64,000 nucleotides of DNA, taken from NCBI RefSeq assembly GCF_943734655.1, contig NC_071355.1, forward strand, positions 217,953,027 through 218,017,026. The letters run 5' to 3'. This DNA is from Sabethes cyaneus. Taxonomy: Eukaryota > Arthropoda > Insecta > Diptera > Culicidae. The notes beneath the pieces are model-generated. The model made no database searches. It was given only the letters and a program-made list of their open reading frames with translations, and had not been told where the DNA came from. This document shows, piece by piece, positions 1 through 10,292 of the stretch. A program made the translations under genes and the position numbers. Numbering within the stretch: the first letter of the stretch is position 1; each line of letters starts with the position of its first letter.

Positions 1-2
1 GA

Positions 3-236
3 CCGCCATCCGTTCCAACGTCCTCAAGCGGCGACTGGCACAAAGATTTTGGCCGAACCTCAGATCTATCTGATATCTACTCCAATAACTTCGTGACTAA
101 AACGGAAAGTGAGATATTCGCCAAGGCCACGAAAGAGTTGAAGAACATGCCGATATCCATCTTTTCATCGGCCATGGCTAAAGTTCTGGCCAACTGCCGT
201 AAGGTCGTCCGGTGGGGCGTTGAAGAATTTTGGTAA
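3..236 (+). pseudogene. 3' end of an unrecognised open frame, possibly a transposase tail
   Basis: A reading frame open from the window edge runs 77 codons to a TAA at 234-236. The C-terminal part is rich in Lys, Ala and Glu and ends with a short basic-aromatic segment (VVRWGVEEFW). No catalytic motif is visible because the 5' part is outside the window. The rhythm of the last 40 residues (an 'ELKNMPISIFSSAM' helix followed by a basic helix) resembles the C-terminal tails of Tc1/mariner-type transposases, but this is an impression only. It could equally be the last exon of a host gene. No poly(A) signal is obvious directly downstream; AATAAA-like words lie near 242-247. Confidence 0.3.
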
Positions 237-985
237 AAGGATTAATAAATATAAGATTTTAGCCTAAATTTGTTCCTTTGAATTATCTTTTGCTGTTTTT
301 TTTATTCAGTTTGTATCGTTTGTAAGTCATCAAAATTCGAGGTTAGTTCATTTTTGAATGCATACGTGAAAAGATAAATTACGTTACATAAAAAGAAAAA
401 TTTGAAACTAAGTAGTTTTGAATACCGATTATTCTTTAATAAGAATGTACGGGTGCTGATGTTTACTGTCGTCAGTTAGAACTGGAGGAATGCTATTCTC
501 TTGGTAGCTTAGTTAGCGTAATTGGCACCACATAAATCGTTTCATCTAATTGTTCAAAATGGCTAGACCTCCGTGGTTTCCTGGTGAAGCCAGCCGTGTT
601 AGCCGAATACTAGTACTTATTAGTACAAATAAAATAACTGCAATTTGTTGAATTGTTAAACACAGTGAAATGAAAAAATAAATCGAAAATAAAAGTCAAA
701 ATAAAATGCTGTAAATGTGAAACCAGAATCATTTTCACAGCACACCCAGCGAACCTTCTGCCTTTTCAACAATCTAGAAACTACGTTTTCTTTTCTTCTA
801 TAAAAAACACTCACACACGCCCCTTAATTTTTTTTTCATATAACATCTGTACACTCACACGCCTCGTCCCCTAGGAGTTTACCACCGCGATCACACTCTT
901 ATAAATGTACGTCGTCCGAATCTAGCTGCAGTGAGCCGGATGAGTGCACGATAGTTTTCGCCAGCAGCGGCGGTTTCATCCGATG
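237..985. other. AT-rich intergenic stretch and probable 3' UTR side of the kekkon gene
   Basis: No frame or repeat is recognised. The part next to 985 is downstream of the minus-strand kekkon stop codon, so some of it should be 3' UTR. Several TTTATT words (poly(A) signals on the minus strand) occur, for example near 300, but none is decisive. Confidence 0.4.
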
Positions 986-3535
986 TCAAATATCCGTCGT
1001 CTCGTGGCTATCGCCAACGTAACCCTCATCCGGACTGTCCGCCAGCGGTCCGGTCAGGTGCCTTAGTTTGGCGTTACCACTCTCGCGATCCGTACCATTG
1101 TCCTCGTCGTCCTCTTCTTCGTCTTCACGTTGCTCTGGTATTACATCCTTATCGTGCAACTCCATCGTTTGCGCGCCGACGCATTTCTTCAGCACGGGTG
1201 CTCCCGTAGGACTGCTGCTGCTGCTACTGGTCTGCGAACTGGCAGCACCGGTCAGTGCCGGCGGAGGTAAGTAACGGTTGAAATCCGACCCGACCTGGCC
1301 GGTGATGGGTATTAGCTGCGCAGGATGATAGCCTGGTAGAAACGATGGCCACTGCTGCGGAGGTGTTGCTCCGACGCAGATCGCTGCCGGTGCGTTCATG
1401 TATGTTAGCTGCTTCACACCGCCCGGTTCGGCTTTGTATCCTTCCGGAGGAGAAGGGAATTGACTTGCGCTTGTAGACTCTCCACCAGCCTGCTGCGGGT
1501 ATCCTTCGGCCGTATATCGAATGTCCGCCGGAATGCCACCGTACAGTTGGTAGGTTTGCGAGGTTCGCGTAATGAATTCCGCGTCGTTCGAATAGCGTAC
1601 CTTCGGTTGGCCCTTTTGGCCCCGATTGTGCGGTAACGTTCGATAATAGTTAACAGTTGGCTCTCCTTGGGCCATTAGGTTCAGCTCGATAGGAAACCCG
1701 TTTTGATCGAGGAAACATCCTGGGCTTAGATGAATGTCCACTTGGTGCTGATACATGTCTTTGTTGATTCCTCTAGGCAGTGTAGACAAGGCGGAAAACC
1801 GTGGAACCACCGGTCGAATACCCATCGATGGTTGGAAGTAATTTTGCTGAAAGCTGGCTTCACTGTTGGAATCCTGTACGCTGTTATGTTCATCTGGATC
1901 GTTCTCACCCATGTCCGAGTCTAACGTTTCCGGACGACCACGCGTTTTATTTCCGCTTTCTGCGTCGTTTATCAAATCAGGATTCTGTTCCTGGTAACTG
2001 CGAGCCGAAGGAGGACTACAAAACTGAACAGAACTTCCCAGCGCTAAATTGCCTAATCCAGCCTTATCGAGGTTATTGGTGGTATTCAAATATAGAACAA
2101 CGTCCTGTTGATTATTTTCCCCTATTCCGACCGATCCATTAATCTTCGAACAGGTCAATGGTTCTCCAATATCGTTTGTGATTGACGAACACTTCTGACT
2201 GCTGGAGGTCGTATCGGAATTGGATTTTCCACGAGCTTTCTTGCCCGCATTTCTCCTTCCGCCACGTCGACTGCATTTACAGATTATTAAACAGATAGTA
2301 AGAAATAGTAGAAACCCTGTGGCAGCACTAACTCCAACGATGATTAAAAAGTATTCTTGTGAAAAAGTCACCTCCTCCACTACGGGCTCCTCTTTAACGA
2401 TAACATGCAGCGTGTAATTAGCCTGCACACGACCAGCAGAGTTTTCTGCGACGCAGGAAAAGGTTCCATTGTCGTCCGGACTGGTGTTGAAGATTAACAG
2501 CTCACTTCGCTTTTCTTCACCTCCGGCTTCGTCGTTGTAGTGATAGAGATGCAGATTAGGCGCTAATAAACTATCATTCTGTAACATTTGCCCCTGAAAC
2601 CACCAAGAAACGGACGCCTCAGGGATGGCGGATATCTTGCAGGTGAGGGTCATGTTTCGACCTTCAGCAATTTCCCTGTACAGTGCGTCCGGAGTTATTA
2701 CTGGCAGGCAAGCTAGGTCTTCCTGATGGATGTTTCTTATAACTTGACCTGCTAGCCTGTGCGGGCCAGAACATTTCGGTTCCTCCCGTTGTGGGACATT
2801 AAAACTGTTCAACCAAGTATGAATATCGAGCAAGTGGCAATCACATTGCCATCTGTTTGCTTGTAGGTTGATTCCGTGTAGAGATTCCGGCAGGACATGG
2901 TTGCCCTGAATGTTGGTGATTCGGTTACCATCCAATCGGAGCCACTCGAGATTATCCATACCGATAAATGCTTCATCTTCTACGAGCTCGATCTGGCAGT
3001 TACTGAGCTCCAGAGTTGTGAGGAAGGATAGATGCTTAAATGCGTTGGTTCTCAGTGCTCGAATCGGATTTCCGCTGAGAGAAAGCCGCATCAAAGCAGG
3101 ATAGTCGGCAAAAGTTTCTGTCGGCACAACGGATAGCATATTTTCCGATAGGTCAAGCTCCACCAAGTTGGTGAGCCCCTTGAAAGCTCGATCGTGAATT
3201 TTGATAAGCTGATTTCTTGCCATGTATATCTTCTGCAGATTGATAAGATCCATTCGCTTCAATCGCTCACTTTGCAAAATCGTCAGTCCATTACCGGAGA
3301 AGTTCAACACCTGCGTACCGGGATCCATGCCTTCCGGTATCCGATTGAGACCTCGGCCGCCGCATTCGACCGTCTGTTTGCCTCCCTTCCACTTACAAAC
3401 GCACACTTCCGATGGACATCCATCCACACCGGTCATCAGTCGCATCATGTTGAATAGTGCGCCCAGTATCACCAGATTAAGCCACATTTTTTCCAAATCT
3501 GTTGCTCGCCTGTTCGCACTAGCACTTGTTGTCAT
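986..3535 (-). CDS. kek5: Kekkon-family LRR-Ig transmembrane receptor (kek5-like)
   Basis: 849-residue type I membrane protein in one uninterrupted frame. Residues 17-39 form a signal peptide (MWLNLVILGALF). An LRR N-cap follows with Cys40, 45, 47 and 58. About six leucine-rich repeats span 72-225 and an LRR C-cap has Cys231, 233, 255 and 276. One Ig C2 domain has Cys299 and Cys361, Trp311 and the DDNGTFSC signature. A membrane helix lies at about 395-419, then a basic stop-transfer stretch and a ~430-residue cytoplasmic tail with a Ser run, an acidic EDEEEDDEDN patch and a DSPDEGYVGD motif. The C-terminal TDI fits a class I PDZ ligand. An in-frame stop two codons upstream and an A at -3 support the ATG at 3535; Met17 is an alternative. 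Kekkon proteins tune growth-factor signalling in Drosophila (Kek1 with EGFR, Kek5 with BMP). The LRR N-cap wording (GGKQTVECGG, GMDPGTQVLN) recalls Kek5, but the paralogue is from memory and should be treated as probable. The intact frame suggests a functional gene. Confidence 0.93.
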   Translation of the reverse strand: MTTSASANRRATDLEKMWLNLVILGALFNMMRLMTGVDGCPSEVCVCKWKGGKQTVECGGRGLNRIPEGMDPGTQVLNFSGNGLTILQSERLKRMDLINLQKIYMARNQLIKIHDRAFKGLTNLVELDLSENMLSVVPTETFADYPALMRLSLSGNPIRALRTNAFKHLSFLTTLELSNCQIELVEDEAFIGMDNLEWLRLDGNRITNIQGNHVLPESLHGINLQANRWQCDCHLLDIHTWLNSFNVPQREEPKCSGPHRLAGQVIRNIHQEDLACLPVITPDALYREIAEGRNMTLTCKISAIPEASVSWWFQGQMLQNDSLLAPNLHLYHYNDEAGGEEKRSELLIFNTSPDDNGTFSCVAENSAGRVQANYTLHVIVKEEPVVEEVTFSQEYFLIIVGVSAATGFLLFLTICLIICKCSRRGGRRNAGKKARGKSNSDTTSSSQKCSSITNDIGEPLTCSKINGSVGIGENNQQDVVLYLNTTNNLDKAGLGNLALGSSVQFCSPPSARSYQEQNPDLINDAESGNKTRGRPETLDSDMGENDPDEHNSVQDSNSEASFQQNYFQPSMGIRPVVPRFSALSTLPRGINKDMYQHQVDIHLSPGCFLDQNGFPIELNLMAQGEPTVNYYRTLPHNRGQKGQPKVRYSNDAEFITRTSQTYQLYGGIPADIRYTAEGYPQQAGGESTSASQFPSPPEGYKAEPGGVKQLTYMNAPAAICVGATPPQQWPSFLPGYHPAQLIPITGQVGSDFNRYLPPPALTGAASSQTSSSSSSPTGAPVLKKCVGAQTMELHDKDVIPEQREDEEEDDEDNGTDRESGNAKLRHLTGPLADSPDEGYVGDSHETTDI

Positions 3536-5830
3536 GCTTCAATTTGATTTTCTGGAACTCACTGTGTAAACGTTTCATTTTCCAAAATCCCAATTGTCCC
3601 AATTTCAATAAATCACTTTCTCGCTAGTTTGGCGTCTCTGTCGAATCGCGTATCAAACAGAATTCATATTATTTCTGTAAGGACTTGAACACCAAATTTT
3701 TTCGAATTGAACTTTTCACTCGCGTTGCACTTCAAGATGCTAATATCCAAGTTTTTTTCCGTCTCCTACACCTCCGTGAAGGAAATTGAACTTTTACCAG
3801 CAGCCACCCACGCAATCTGTCTGTCCGACAGCCCGGCAAGTCACATCTCGCCCTCCAACAACGCTGGTAGTGGTACAACATTGGAACAAGTCACCATTGT
3901 TATTGCTTTCGGTGTTCTCTCCATTCACGAAACCCGAATAGATTAGTCGCATTTCCATATTTATTGTTTTTCCGTTGAAGTGGCTAGCTTTCACACCCGT
4001 TTTTGATTTCGAAATAAAACACCAATGTATAAATTTTCTTGCCACTTCACATCTGCTACGGACAGCTACGGACGGTAGCCCCGAAAAACCTGTGTCGGTA
4101 GAAACCAGCTTTTTAATTTGTTTCCGCAATCCAGACTCCTTCCGAGCCGTCGCTAACCATCAAGCGTAGAAACATATTTGTCTTTCATTTTCGTTCAGAA
4201 TGTCTGCACACAATTCTGGATCCCACCGCACCGTCCGTCGTCGTCTGCGGGACGGCGCTAGAAGGTGACACTATCTGCACTCAATTCCAGTGCTTGCACT
4301 TTTATCCGGCACGTTGTCCTTCTGACTGCGGCGGCTACACAGCTTCAGATCTTCATCAGCGTCAAACGAAAAGGATGAAAATCATGACCGAGTCATAATC
4401 TTTGACTCCTTTATTTTTTGCGCCTATTTTCCGGCGATCCTTTCAACGGTTTCCGAGAAACACAACTCAGAAACAGGGTCGTCGCTCATCAAAGGCCAGA
4501 AGGATACGGTAGAGCGGCACTGATGATGACGATTGTATGCTGTTGGCACTACAAATGTCAAGCCGAGACCCGTTTTGCCTTCTACCTCAACGAGGTTTTT
4601 ACTTTCGCTCCTGTCGTCCGTAGCGATAACGAAGACCTCCTGCCGTGTCACAGAGCCGGAGACCGATTATGGACCTGGGATAGCAGCAACCGACGAATGC
4701 AAATCCAAGGTGCTCATCAGACTGAAGCCGTCGCGGTTCGGTCATAGCATTTTTTAATCACCGGTCGTCCTTCACTGCCTGTTGTACCCGGAGCAAGTGC
4801 GATGGTCTGCAATGAAAGCAAAAATGCGGAGAAAAGTTGATTTTAATAATCGTGGAATGAAGTGAGCGCAAGCAGGAATTGTTGATGAAATTAATTATAT
4901 TTTCCAGCGAGCGAAACTGCAGGAAACGATTTTTTTTGTGAATGAAGATTCATTATTAAGTTTACCAGGTGGGATATTATTATTTCCGTCGCTTGGGCTC
5001 CGCTGGGAGTGTGGCATGTCCCAAACGATTGCCGCTAGATTTCCATGGAAATGAGCGACAACATAGATGCAGTAATGAACCCCAGACGCTTGGCGTTTTG
5101 AAATGTGAACCTTTACCTTTCGTTATCTCGGTGTGAAATGGAATGCCTGGTGACGCATTTTCTTTACGAGTGAAAATGTGAACCTGCTTTGTGTGAATTG
5201 TACATGTACAATTATTCCAAAAATGTTTTCAAGAATTCATTTCAAAATTGCGTAAAGCTATCGTGTTGCTAATCTTTGGAATGCAATTATGTAATTTGTT
5301 TTAAAAAGTTCAGAAAGGTTTACACCAATATCAGAGCTTGGTTCAACATGTCTATCAGAAGCATTACTCAACACATGTACATTTGAATTATTTGTATAGA
5401 ACATTTGAATAGAAGAAAAGTCCGAACGAAATGTTTCCTAATCATAGATTTAATTATGTGGTTGTGCATGCAGAGACTTAGTGTAACACCCTGTAACATT
5501 CTGGCACCCTTGCCGAGAATATAATTTGCCGCCTCCTTGAAGATTTTTTTTTCTAGTTTTTAAAACAATACCTAATTTAGAATAGTTTGACTGTATACTG
5601 CAGTATCGTTAATTTACAACTCTTGGAAAAATTGTATTTAAAACCCTAAAACTTTATTTAGCACTTGTCTTGCTAAGGTTCATCCCCTTTTTGGCACTCT
5701 TCAACCTCAAGCGCTCTGCCGAGAGACGAGCTGATCGAATGGCCTAATAACAAAGAACCGAAATCCAAATGGCCGTATTTTAACAGGGTGGGTACTCCCC
5801 TGCAGAAATCACGTCTATTTAGGTACATGC
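3536..5830. promoter_or_regulatory. Upstream region of the kekkon gene (5' UTR/promoter side), unresolved
   Basis: This is 5' of the minus-strand kekkon gene. No second reading frame is convincing. On the minus strand a possible 3' splice site (TTTACACAG followed by TGAG) lies at about 3561-3570, just before the start codon; a 5' UTR intron is plausible but not shown. No TATA box or start site could be placed. About 4200-4750 is richer in GC and CpG than the surroundings, as expected of a non-coding first exon or promoter. Confidence 0.3.
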
Positions 5831-6085
5831 ATTTTCCTAGGTTAGTTTTACGGACTATTAGGGATTATCCATTAGCTGAGTCCGAACGAGGGGTAGCGAG
5901 TAAGGGCAGCATATACCCAACAGTTGTGTAGATTAAAGACCGTGAATATTCTCGACCGAATGTGACATTCGGTCATTCGTATTTCAGCCATTTGTGATTC
6001 AGCCATCAGATCTATTATCATTTATTATTTCGGTCATTTGTATTTCGGTTATTCGGTTTCGGTTATTTTCTTATGACATCGTTCG
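5830..6085. repeat. Dispersed repeat with diverged TTCGGYCATT tandem units (copy 1)
   Basis: A conserved lead (GTCCGAACGAGGGGTAGCG) is followed by at least seven diverged units of the type TTCGGYCATTYGTRTT between about 5966 and 6065. The same lead and array order recurs at 40300-40480, so this is the end of a mobile or dispersed element rather than a local expansion. No coding capacity is seen. Confidence 0.65.
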
Positions 6086-6283
6086 TAATTCGAGCAGAAA
6101 AAACTGTTTTTTACAACAGCCTTTCTCCATCCGCACGAATCTTTTGGATGTTTAAATTTTTGTACTAAATTAACTGAATAAAATTAAAAAATGTGAATTA
6201 CACTATCAATACCTCGAAACAGTAAATCTCGCGCTCTCCAAGAGAACGGACAGCTTCCAAAAGAAACTATTTTATTAGCAAAC

Positions 6284-6395
6284 CTCCCTACTAGCACAGT
6301 TGTTATAAACTAGTTGTGGTAACCGATTAATGACTGATATCAGTCATAAATAGGTTGCAGCAACCAGAAGTGACAAAAGTGTGCTACTTGGACTC
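6284..6395. repeat. Dispersed repeat D1, copy 1 (pair with 32864-32975)
   Basis: About 110 bases are nearly identical and in the same orientation as 32864-32975, starting with CTACTAGCACAGTTGTTATA and ending near GTGTGCTNCTTGG. Similarity stops abruptly on both sides, as expected of a fragment of an interspersed repeat. The family is not recognised. Confidence 0.7.
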
Positions 6396-6827
6396 TATCA
6401 TGTGATATTTCTCCAATTTGACATAAAGCATATAACAATTGACATGGTTCTGTAAAAGGAAAGAATAGTTTTCAAATGAAGTGATAAATTTTTTGTCGGC
6501 CATCTTGGATTTGGTATTAGAACTTGCTTAATATTTAATTAACATCAAATCCTTCAAAGTGTAATAAATTAGCTTCATTAATCATCATTTTTACTTCAGA
6601 TCCGTTATTTTTTTGCATCCAGATGTTAAGTGACTCAAGCTTTATCAGATGAATCAATGATCTGCAGCAAAAGCCAAAGTTAGCTTTCTGGATCAGTTGC
6701 TACTGGCTCATTTCTTCAAAGGCATCTCCACCTCTGGCCGCGGTAGGGGTTGGTATTCAATTCTTCTTGCGTGCACCATTTTATTGTGTAGTTTAGAGAA
6801 AACTACATTCTTTTGCCTACTGTACTT

Positions 6828-7416
6828 GTGGAAAGCCTAAATTACTGCCGCAAAGAATCGCCCAAATCTTGATTGTTTATCTTACTGAATACGACTGATT
6901 GTGCTCAGCGGTCAGGTCAGTATTACCGACACGATGACGCACCGAGCTGTTCATACCGTTCGTCGCAACGGCAGCACTGTGTATCGCCGCCCGAATGGTA
7001 TATTGCGCGAGGCATGTTTTGATGCTGAGATAAGTGATATTCTGTATCAGGGGCATTCAACCCCCACAACCACGACCATCGGTACACTACGAAACATCCG
7101 GAATTTGTGCACTAATTGTGCTCGGTTTGGTTACGGCACCAAGAACTATAGTATGGTTCCACATTGCGACAAATTTGTTGGATGACGTCGAGCTAAAGTG
7201 CCAAGTGCGTTAGAAACCATTGTGCCAACAGCCGTGGCTGTTCCATGCGATCGGATTTTAAACGGATCCAACAGCATGCATCAGCAAATAACCAACCCGG
7301 TCTATAAAAACTTTTCGCACCCAAGAGCATCTGCCCTACCAGATCTAAATTCTACCTCTACGCCTGGATGGTTGTACTTTGGTGACCCTCTGAAGACGGA
7401 AGAGCTCGTGCTGTAA
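6828..7416 (+). pseudogene. Jockey-like retrotransposon ORF1 (Gag) remnant
   Basis: One frame (phase 1) is open from about 6901 to 7185 and again from 7186 to 7416, split by a TGA at 7183-7185. It contains LCTNCARFGYGTKNYSMVPHC, close to the first CCHC zinc knuckle (CX2C...GHG...C) of Jockey/Juan-type ORF1 proteins, with the expected His and one Cys replaced by Tyr. The later part (NFSHPRASALPDLNSTSTPG) looks like a Gag C-terminus. ORF1 proteins bind the element RNA. The first 200 bases recur at 45628-45850. No RT frame follows, so this is a broken internal fragment. Clade assignment is by recall. Confidence 0.55.
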
Positions 7417-7711
7417 AATCCTTGCTGAGCAGCTCCAAGCTCGTCATCAGCGTTCGGTAGTTCGGTGGATTATATGATCCATGAACCAAACGTCAGGTTA
7501 CCTTCAGATGCCTTCGAAGAACCGTGGTTCTCTTTCAATTGCCGTTCATTTGAACGCTCTTTGTTGTGAACCGGTGCATTTGAACGGTTCGTAAGCGTTC
7601 GCCCATCTCTAGCACGCAGCTAGCTGACCAGGGCCGGCGCTAGCCAATTTGTCGCTCTACGCAAATTTTCAAAATGGCGCCCCCAGAATGAACGAAAAAC
7701 ATTCGGCGTTA

Positions 7712-9372
7712 CTGTGTGCAAACATTTCACTGCCTACACACTCGAAAACGCACAGTCTCGTAGCGCCTTTCTGCATAACCACTCAGGAGGCAAACAACTC
7801 GTGACCAGCTAGCTGCCCGTGAAGGCTAGCGGCACACTGGAATACATATTTTGCATTACTTTTTGTTTTCTTCTTCATCTTACGCCCTCGATTCTTCACG
7901 CGGGTGGGAGTGTGAGTCCTCGCGAGTGATCGCTATCATTTGCTCAGGCTGCAATGACGTGCGGCGTGTTCATTAGAACGAGTAAGGGTAAACGGGGTAA
8001 CAACGCCCGCCGGGGTAAAACCGCCCACCATGGTTTTACAGGGCCTTGCTCAAATTGGTGTTAAATGTTGATGACAGTCATATTACTGAATGCGTACGCA
8101 ATATTTTACAATACCTTGTACAGCAATATCGTATAAACTATCGGAGAAATAAATAAAAATAGATTTTTCGTTATAATCGTTTCGTTTTTTATAACTTTGT
8201 TCCCGCAGAACTTAGGGTTTATTTTATTCAAAACGTTAAAACTTTCAGTAAATCCAACCCACATCGCTTCTCTGATCCTGTCTTCATCCGACAGTACCTA
8301 AATTAGGTAACTGTTCATGCAATTTTGTTGAAATAAATAGTGAAATGTGTATATCGGTCATTTGGGGGTAAAACCGCCCACAATGAACGGCGCAAGACCG
8401 TCGTGTATAATGCTAGTGCGATAAGGAGATTTTTAAAATAATTGCATAGTTTGGACCAAACAATCTCAGATTTACATAAAACAATATAAATGTGCTTAGT
8501 TTATAGCTGGTGGACTGTTTGGAAAAATCTAAATCGCAAATTTTCCCTGCGGGCGCTATGGACATTTTCTTGTTTTCTCGGATATAGCTTTTTTAATAAT
8601 TCCGCCCTCTTGGAACAAATAACATGGAATAAACATATTTTTTATGAAAATATAGCAAATTATCTTAGCAAAGGAAAAGTAATATGTATCTGCTCTATCA
8701 ATTAGAACAATTTGAAATGTCAAAAAATGACCTACCGGATCAATTGCAGGAACTTTAATACTCATAGTGTTATATTTTATCTTAGATCCTCTCTAGTCCT
8801 TAAAGATTGACTCCAGGATGCCTAACCCGATCCATCTTGTTGTCTAAGGAAACTACACGGTATCAATTTCAAGACTGTTGGTACCTATATTACTGATATT
8901 CTTCCAATACGAGTGGTTGCCGGACACTCTTTCGAACTTGCGAATCTCGGGGAACTATGTATTGTTTGATAGCAAATTGATTCAATTTGTTTAAATTAGA
9001 TAAATTCATGAATCCAATGCCACCAGTTTCATTAAAATCGGTTGAATATTGTTAAAGTTATACGCTATGGCGGTTTTACCCCGTTAGTGGGCGTGTTTCA
9101 CCCCGCATGGAAAAAATACTCTATTTTTTGGACGTGTTTCCAAATCGCAATAAAAAATAGAAAATCATTACAGATATTTATGTTTTTATTTTTTGTATGT
9201 AGGTAATAGATCAATTGTTCATTTAAAGCAGATAAATTAGAAATTGAGCTACAACTTTTTTTTATACAGGTGGTTTTGCTTAAGCGGGCGGTCTTGCCCC
9301 GCTTACCCTTACGCGTGTGTGAGAAAATTAGTCCACACAAGTGCGGGCTTCGCAACGCTGATCACAGTCAAC
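7712..9372. repeat. Repeat family R, copy 1 (interrupted)
   Basis: Bases 7712-7980 and 9312-9372 match the repeat at 24165-24860 and 33660-36075. Landmarks are GCCTACACACTCG, a polypyrimidine TTCTTCTTCATCTTAC block, the CACGCGGGTGGGAGTG segment and a right part GAGAAAATTAGTCCACAC. The 1.3 kb between the two parts is a separate insertion. No long frame is present in any copy, so R is a non-coding, probably non-autonomous element, here inside the hAT-like termini. Confidence 0.65.
7985..9309. mobile_element. TA-flanked TIR element with GGGGTAAAACCGCCCAC subterminal repeats (pogo/Tc1-type, non-autonomous)
   Basis: Inverted ends AGGGTAARCGGGGYAA...CGCCCGC (about 26 bp) are flanked by TA at 7983-7984 and 9310-9311. 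About six copies of a GGGGTAAAACCGCCCAC-type motif sit near the ends and inside: two near 7994-8033, one at 8365 and, in reverse, near 9067, 9088 and 9284. TA duplication is typical of the Tc1/mariner/pogo group. No transposase is recognised in the 1.3 kb interior; frames at 8490-8765 and 9098-9355 are AT-rich chance frames. It interrupts repeat R, so it is younger than that copy. Confidence 0.65.
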
Positions 9373-9659
9373 TGGCATTTCTTTTGAAAAATTGTCGGTT
9401 TCTTGAAACTCATTATTAGAATGATAAACCTTCAAGAACGAAAAAGTTCGGTGCATATATTCTTTTAACTTCAGAAACTTCGTCCTCATACCTTGCTACT
9501 TCATCGAAGATGAATCTGTTGATTGCGGATTCTGAAGAGATTCGAAAATCTCTCCCAAAAAGTTACTAAATAATTTAATATCATCAATGCCACTTTCCCA
9601 CCACGTTTATCTGAGTTATTAGATTGTTGTATTTTGTTACGAATATATTTTCATCAGAA

Positions 9660-10160
9660 GGAGGTGGAGCGCAAATGGATAGCGAAGAATGGCGTAGGCG
9701 TATGAACCATGCACTGCAGGCACTACTTGGAATGATTCTCAAAGTACACTTGTCGAAAGTTGGGAGAGTATGATGGGTCGGTCGGTCATGTCGCAAGAAT
9801 ACCGGATGACCGTGCAGTGAATCTGTTCTCTTCTAGACCTCCATCGGCCTTAAGGGTCCCATATACGTATCCATATGTTGGGTTGGAAACGAATAAAATG
9901 TTGGCGGGTGATTCAGGTCGAGCGACAAGCCCAATATCTTCTTTTGATAGTTTGGTTCGTGGCGCTCATACACAGGCGAAAGTGATGACCGAATATGAAT
10001 TCACCAACCTTTTCGGCCAACATGTTCGTACGTGTATGAGGGCCTTTAGGGATAGAGAGACCCAACTTACTAGATGGCTCGACCAGGTTGAATACAACAG
10101 AGAGTAACTCTAGATACACCACTTGCCATCCCGACTTTATGCTGCTAAAGGAGAAGAAAG
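9660..10160 (+). pseudogene. RTE/JAM1-like retrotransposon 3' tail fragment
   Basis: Translation gives EEWRRRMNHALQALLG, then VGHVARIPDD and later RWLDQVE, the signature C-terminal order of RTE-type endonuclease/RT polyproteins also seen at 13036-13150 and 60205-60530. The frame is broken and about 200 unrelated bases (9840-10050) separate the last two pieces. It ends in a GAA-rich stretch (GGAGAAGAAAGAAAG) like the (GAA)n tail of the copy at 12121-13315. Only the extreme C-terminus survives. Confidence 0.7.
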
Positions 10161-10292
10161 AAAGTTTTATATTACCCACTTATTTATTTAATGCTACAGT
10201 TTTTTTAATGTAGGTGAAATGGCGCCCCTTCGAAGTGGCGCTCCAACCAGCTGCTTATTTTGCTTAAGGGAAGCGCCGGCCCTGTTTCTGAC

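Larger units (their letters stand above)
7629..10284. mobile_element. hAT-like element with CAGGGCCGGCGC terminal inverted repeats, filled with later insertions
   Basis: The left end reads CAGGGCCGGCGCTAGCC at 7629. The right end reads AAGCGCCGGCCCTG, ending at 10284. Subterminal matches (AAATGGCGCCCC near 7671-7684 and again at 10216-10230) support one element. The flanking 8-mers TAGCTGAC (7621-7628) and TTTCTGAC (10285-10292) agree at 6 of 8 positions, as expected of an aged 8-bp hAT target duplication. CAGGG termini and 8-bp duplications are hAT hallmarks. No hAT transposase is present. The interior holds a copy of repeat R, a TA-flanked element (7985-9309) and an RTE tail (9660-10160). 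Confidence 0.6.

Noticed and set aside
1068..3569. Plus-strand frames of 60-115 codons opposite the kekkon gene
   Set aside because: Antisense shadows of a strong coding sequence; no independent support.
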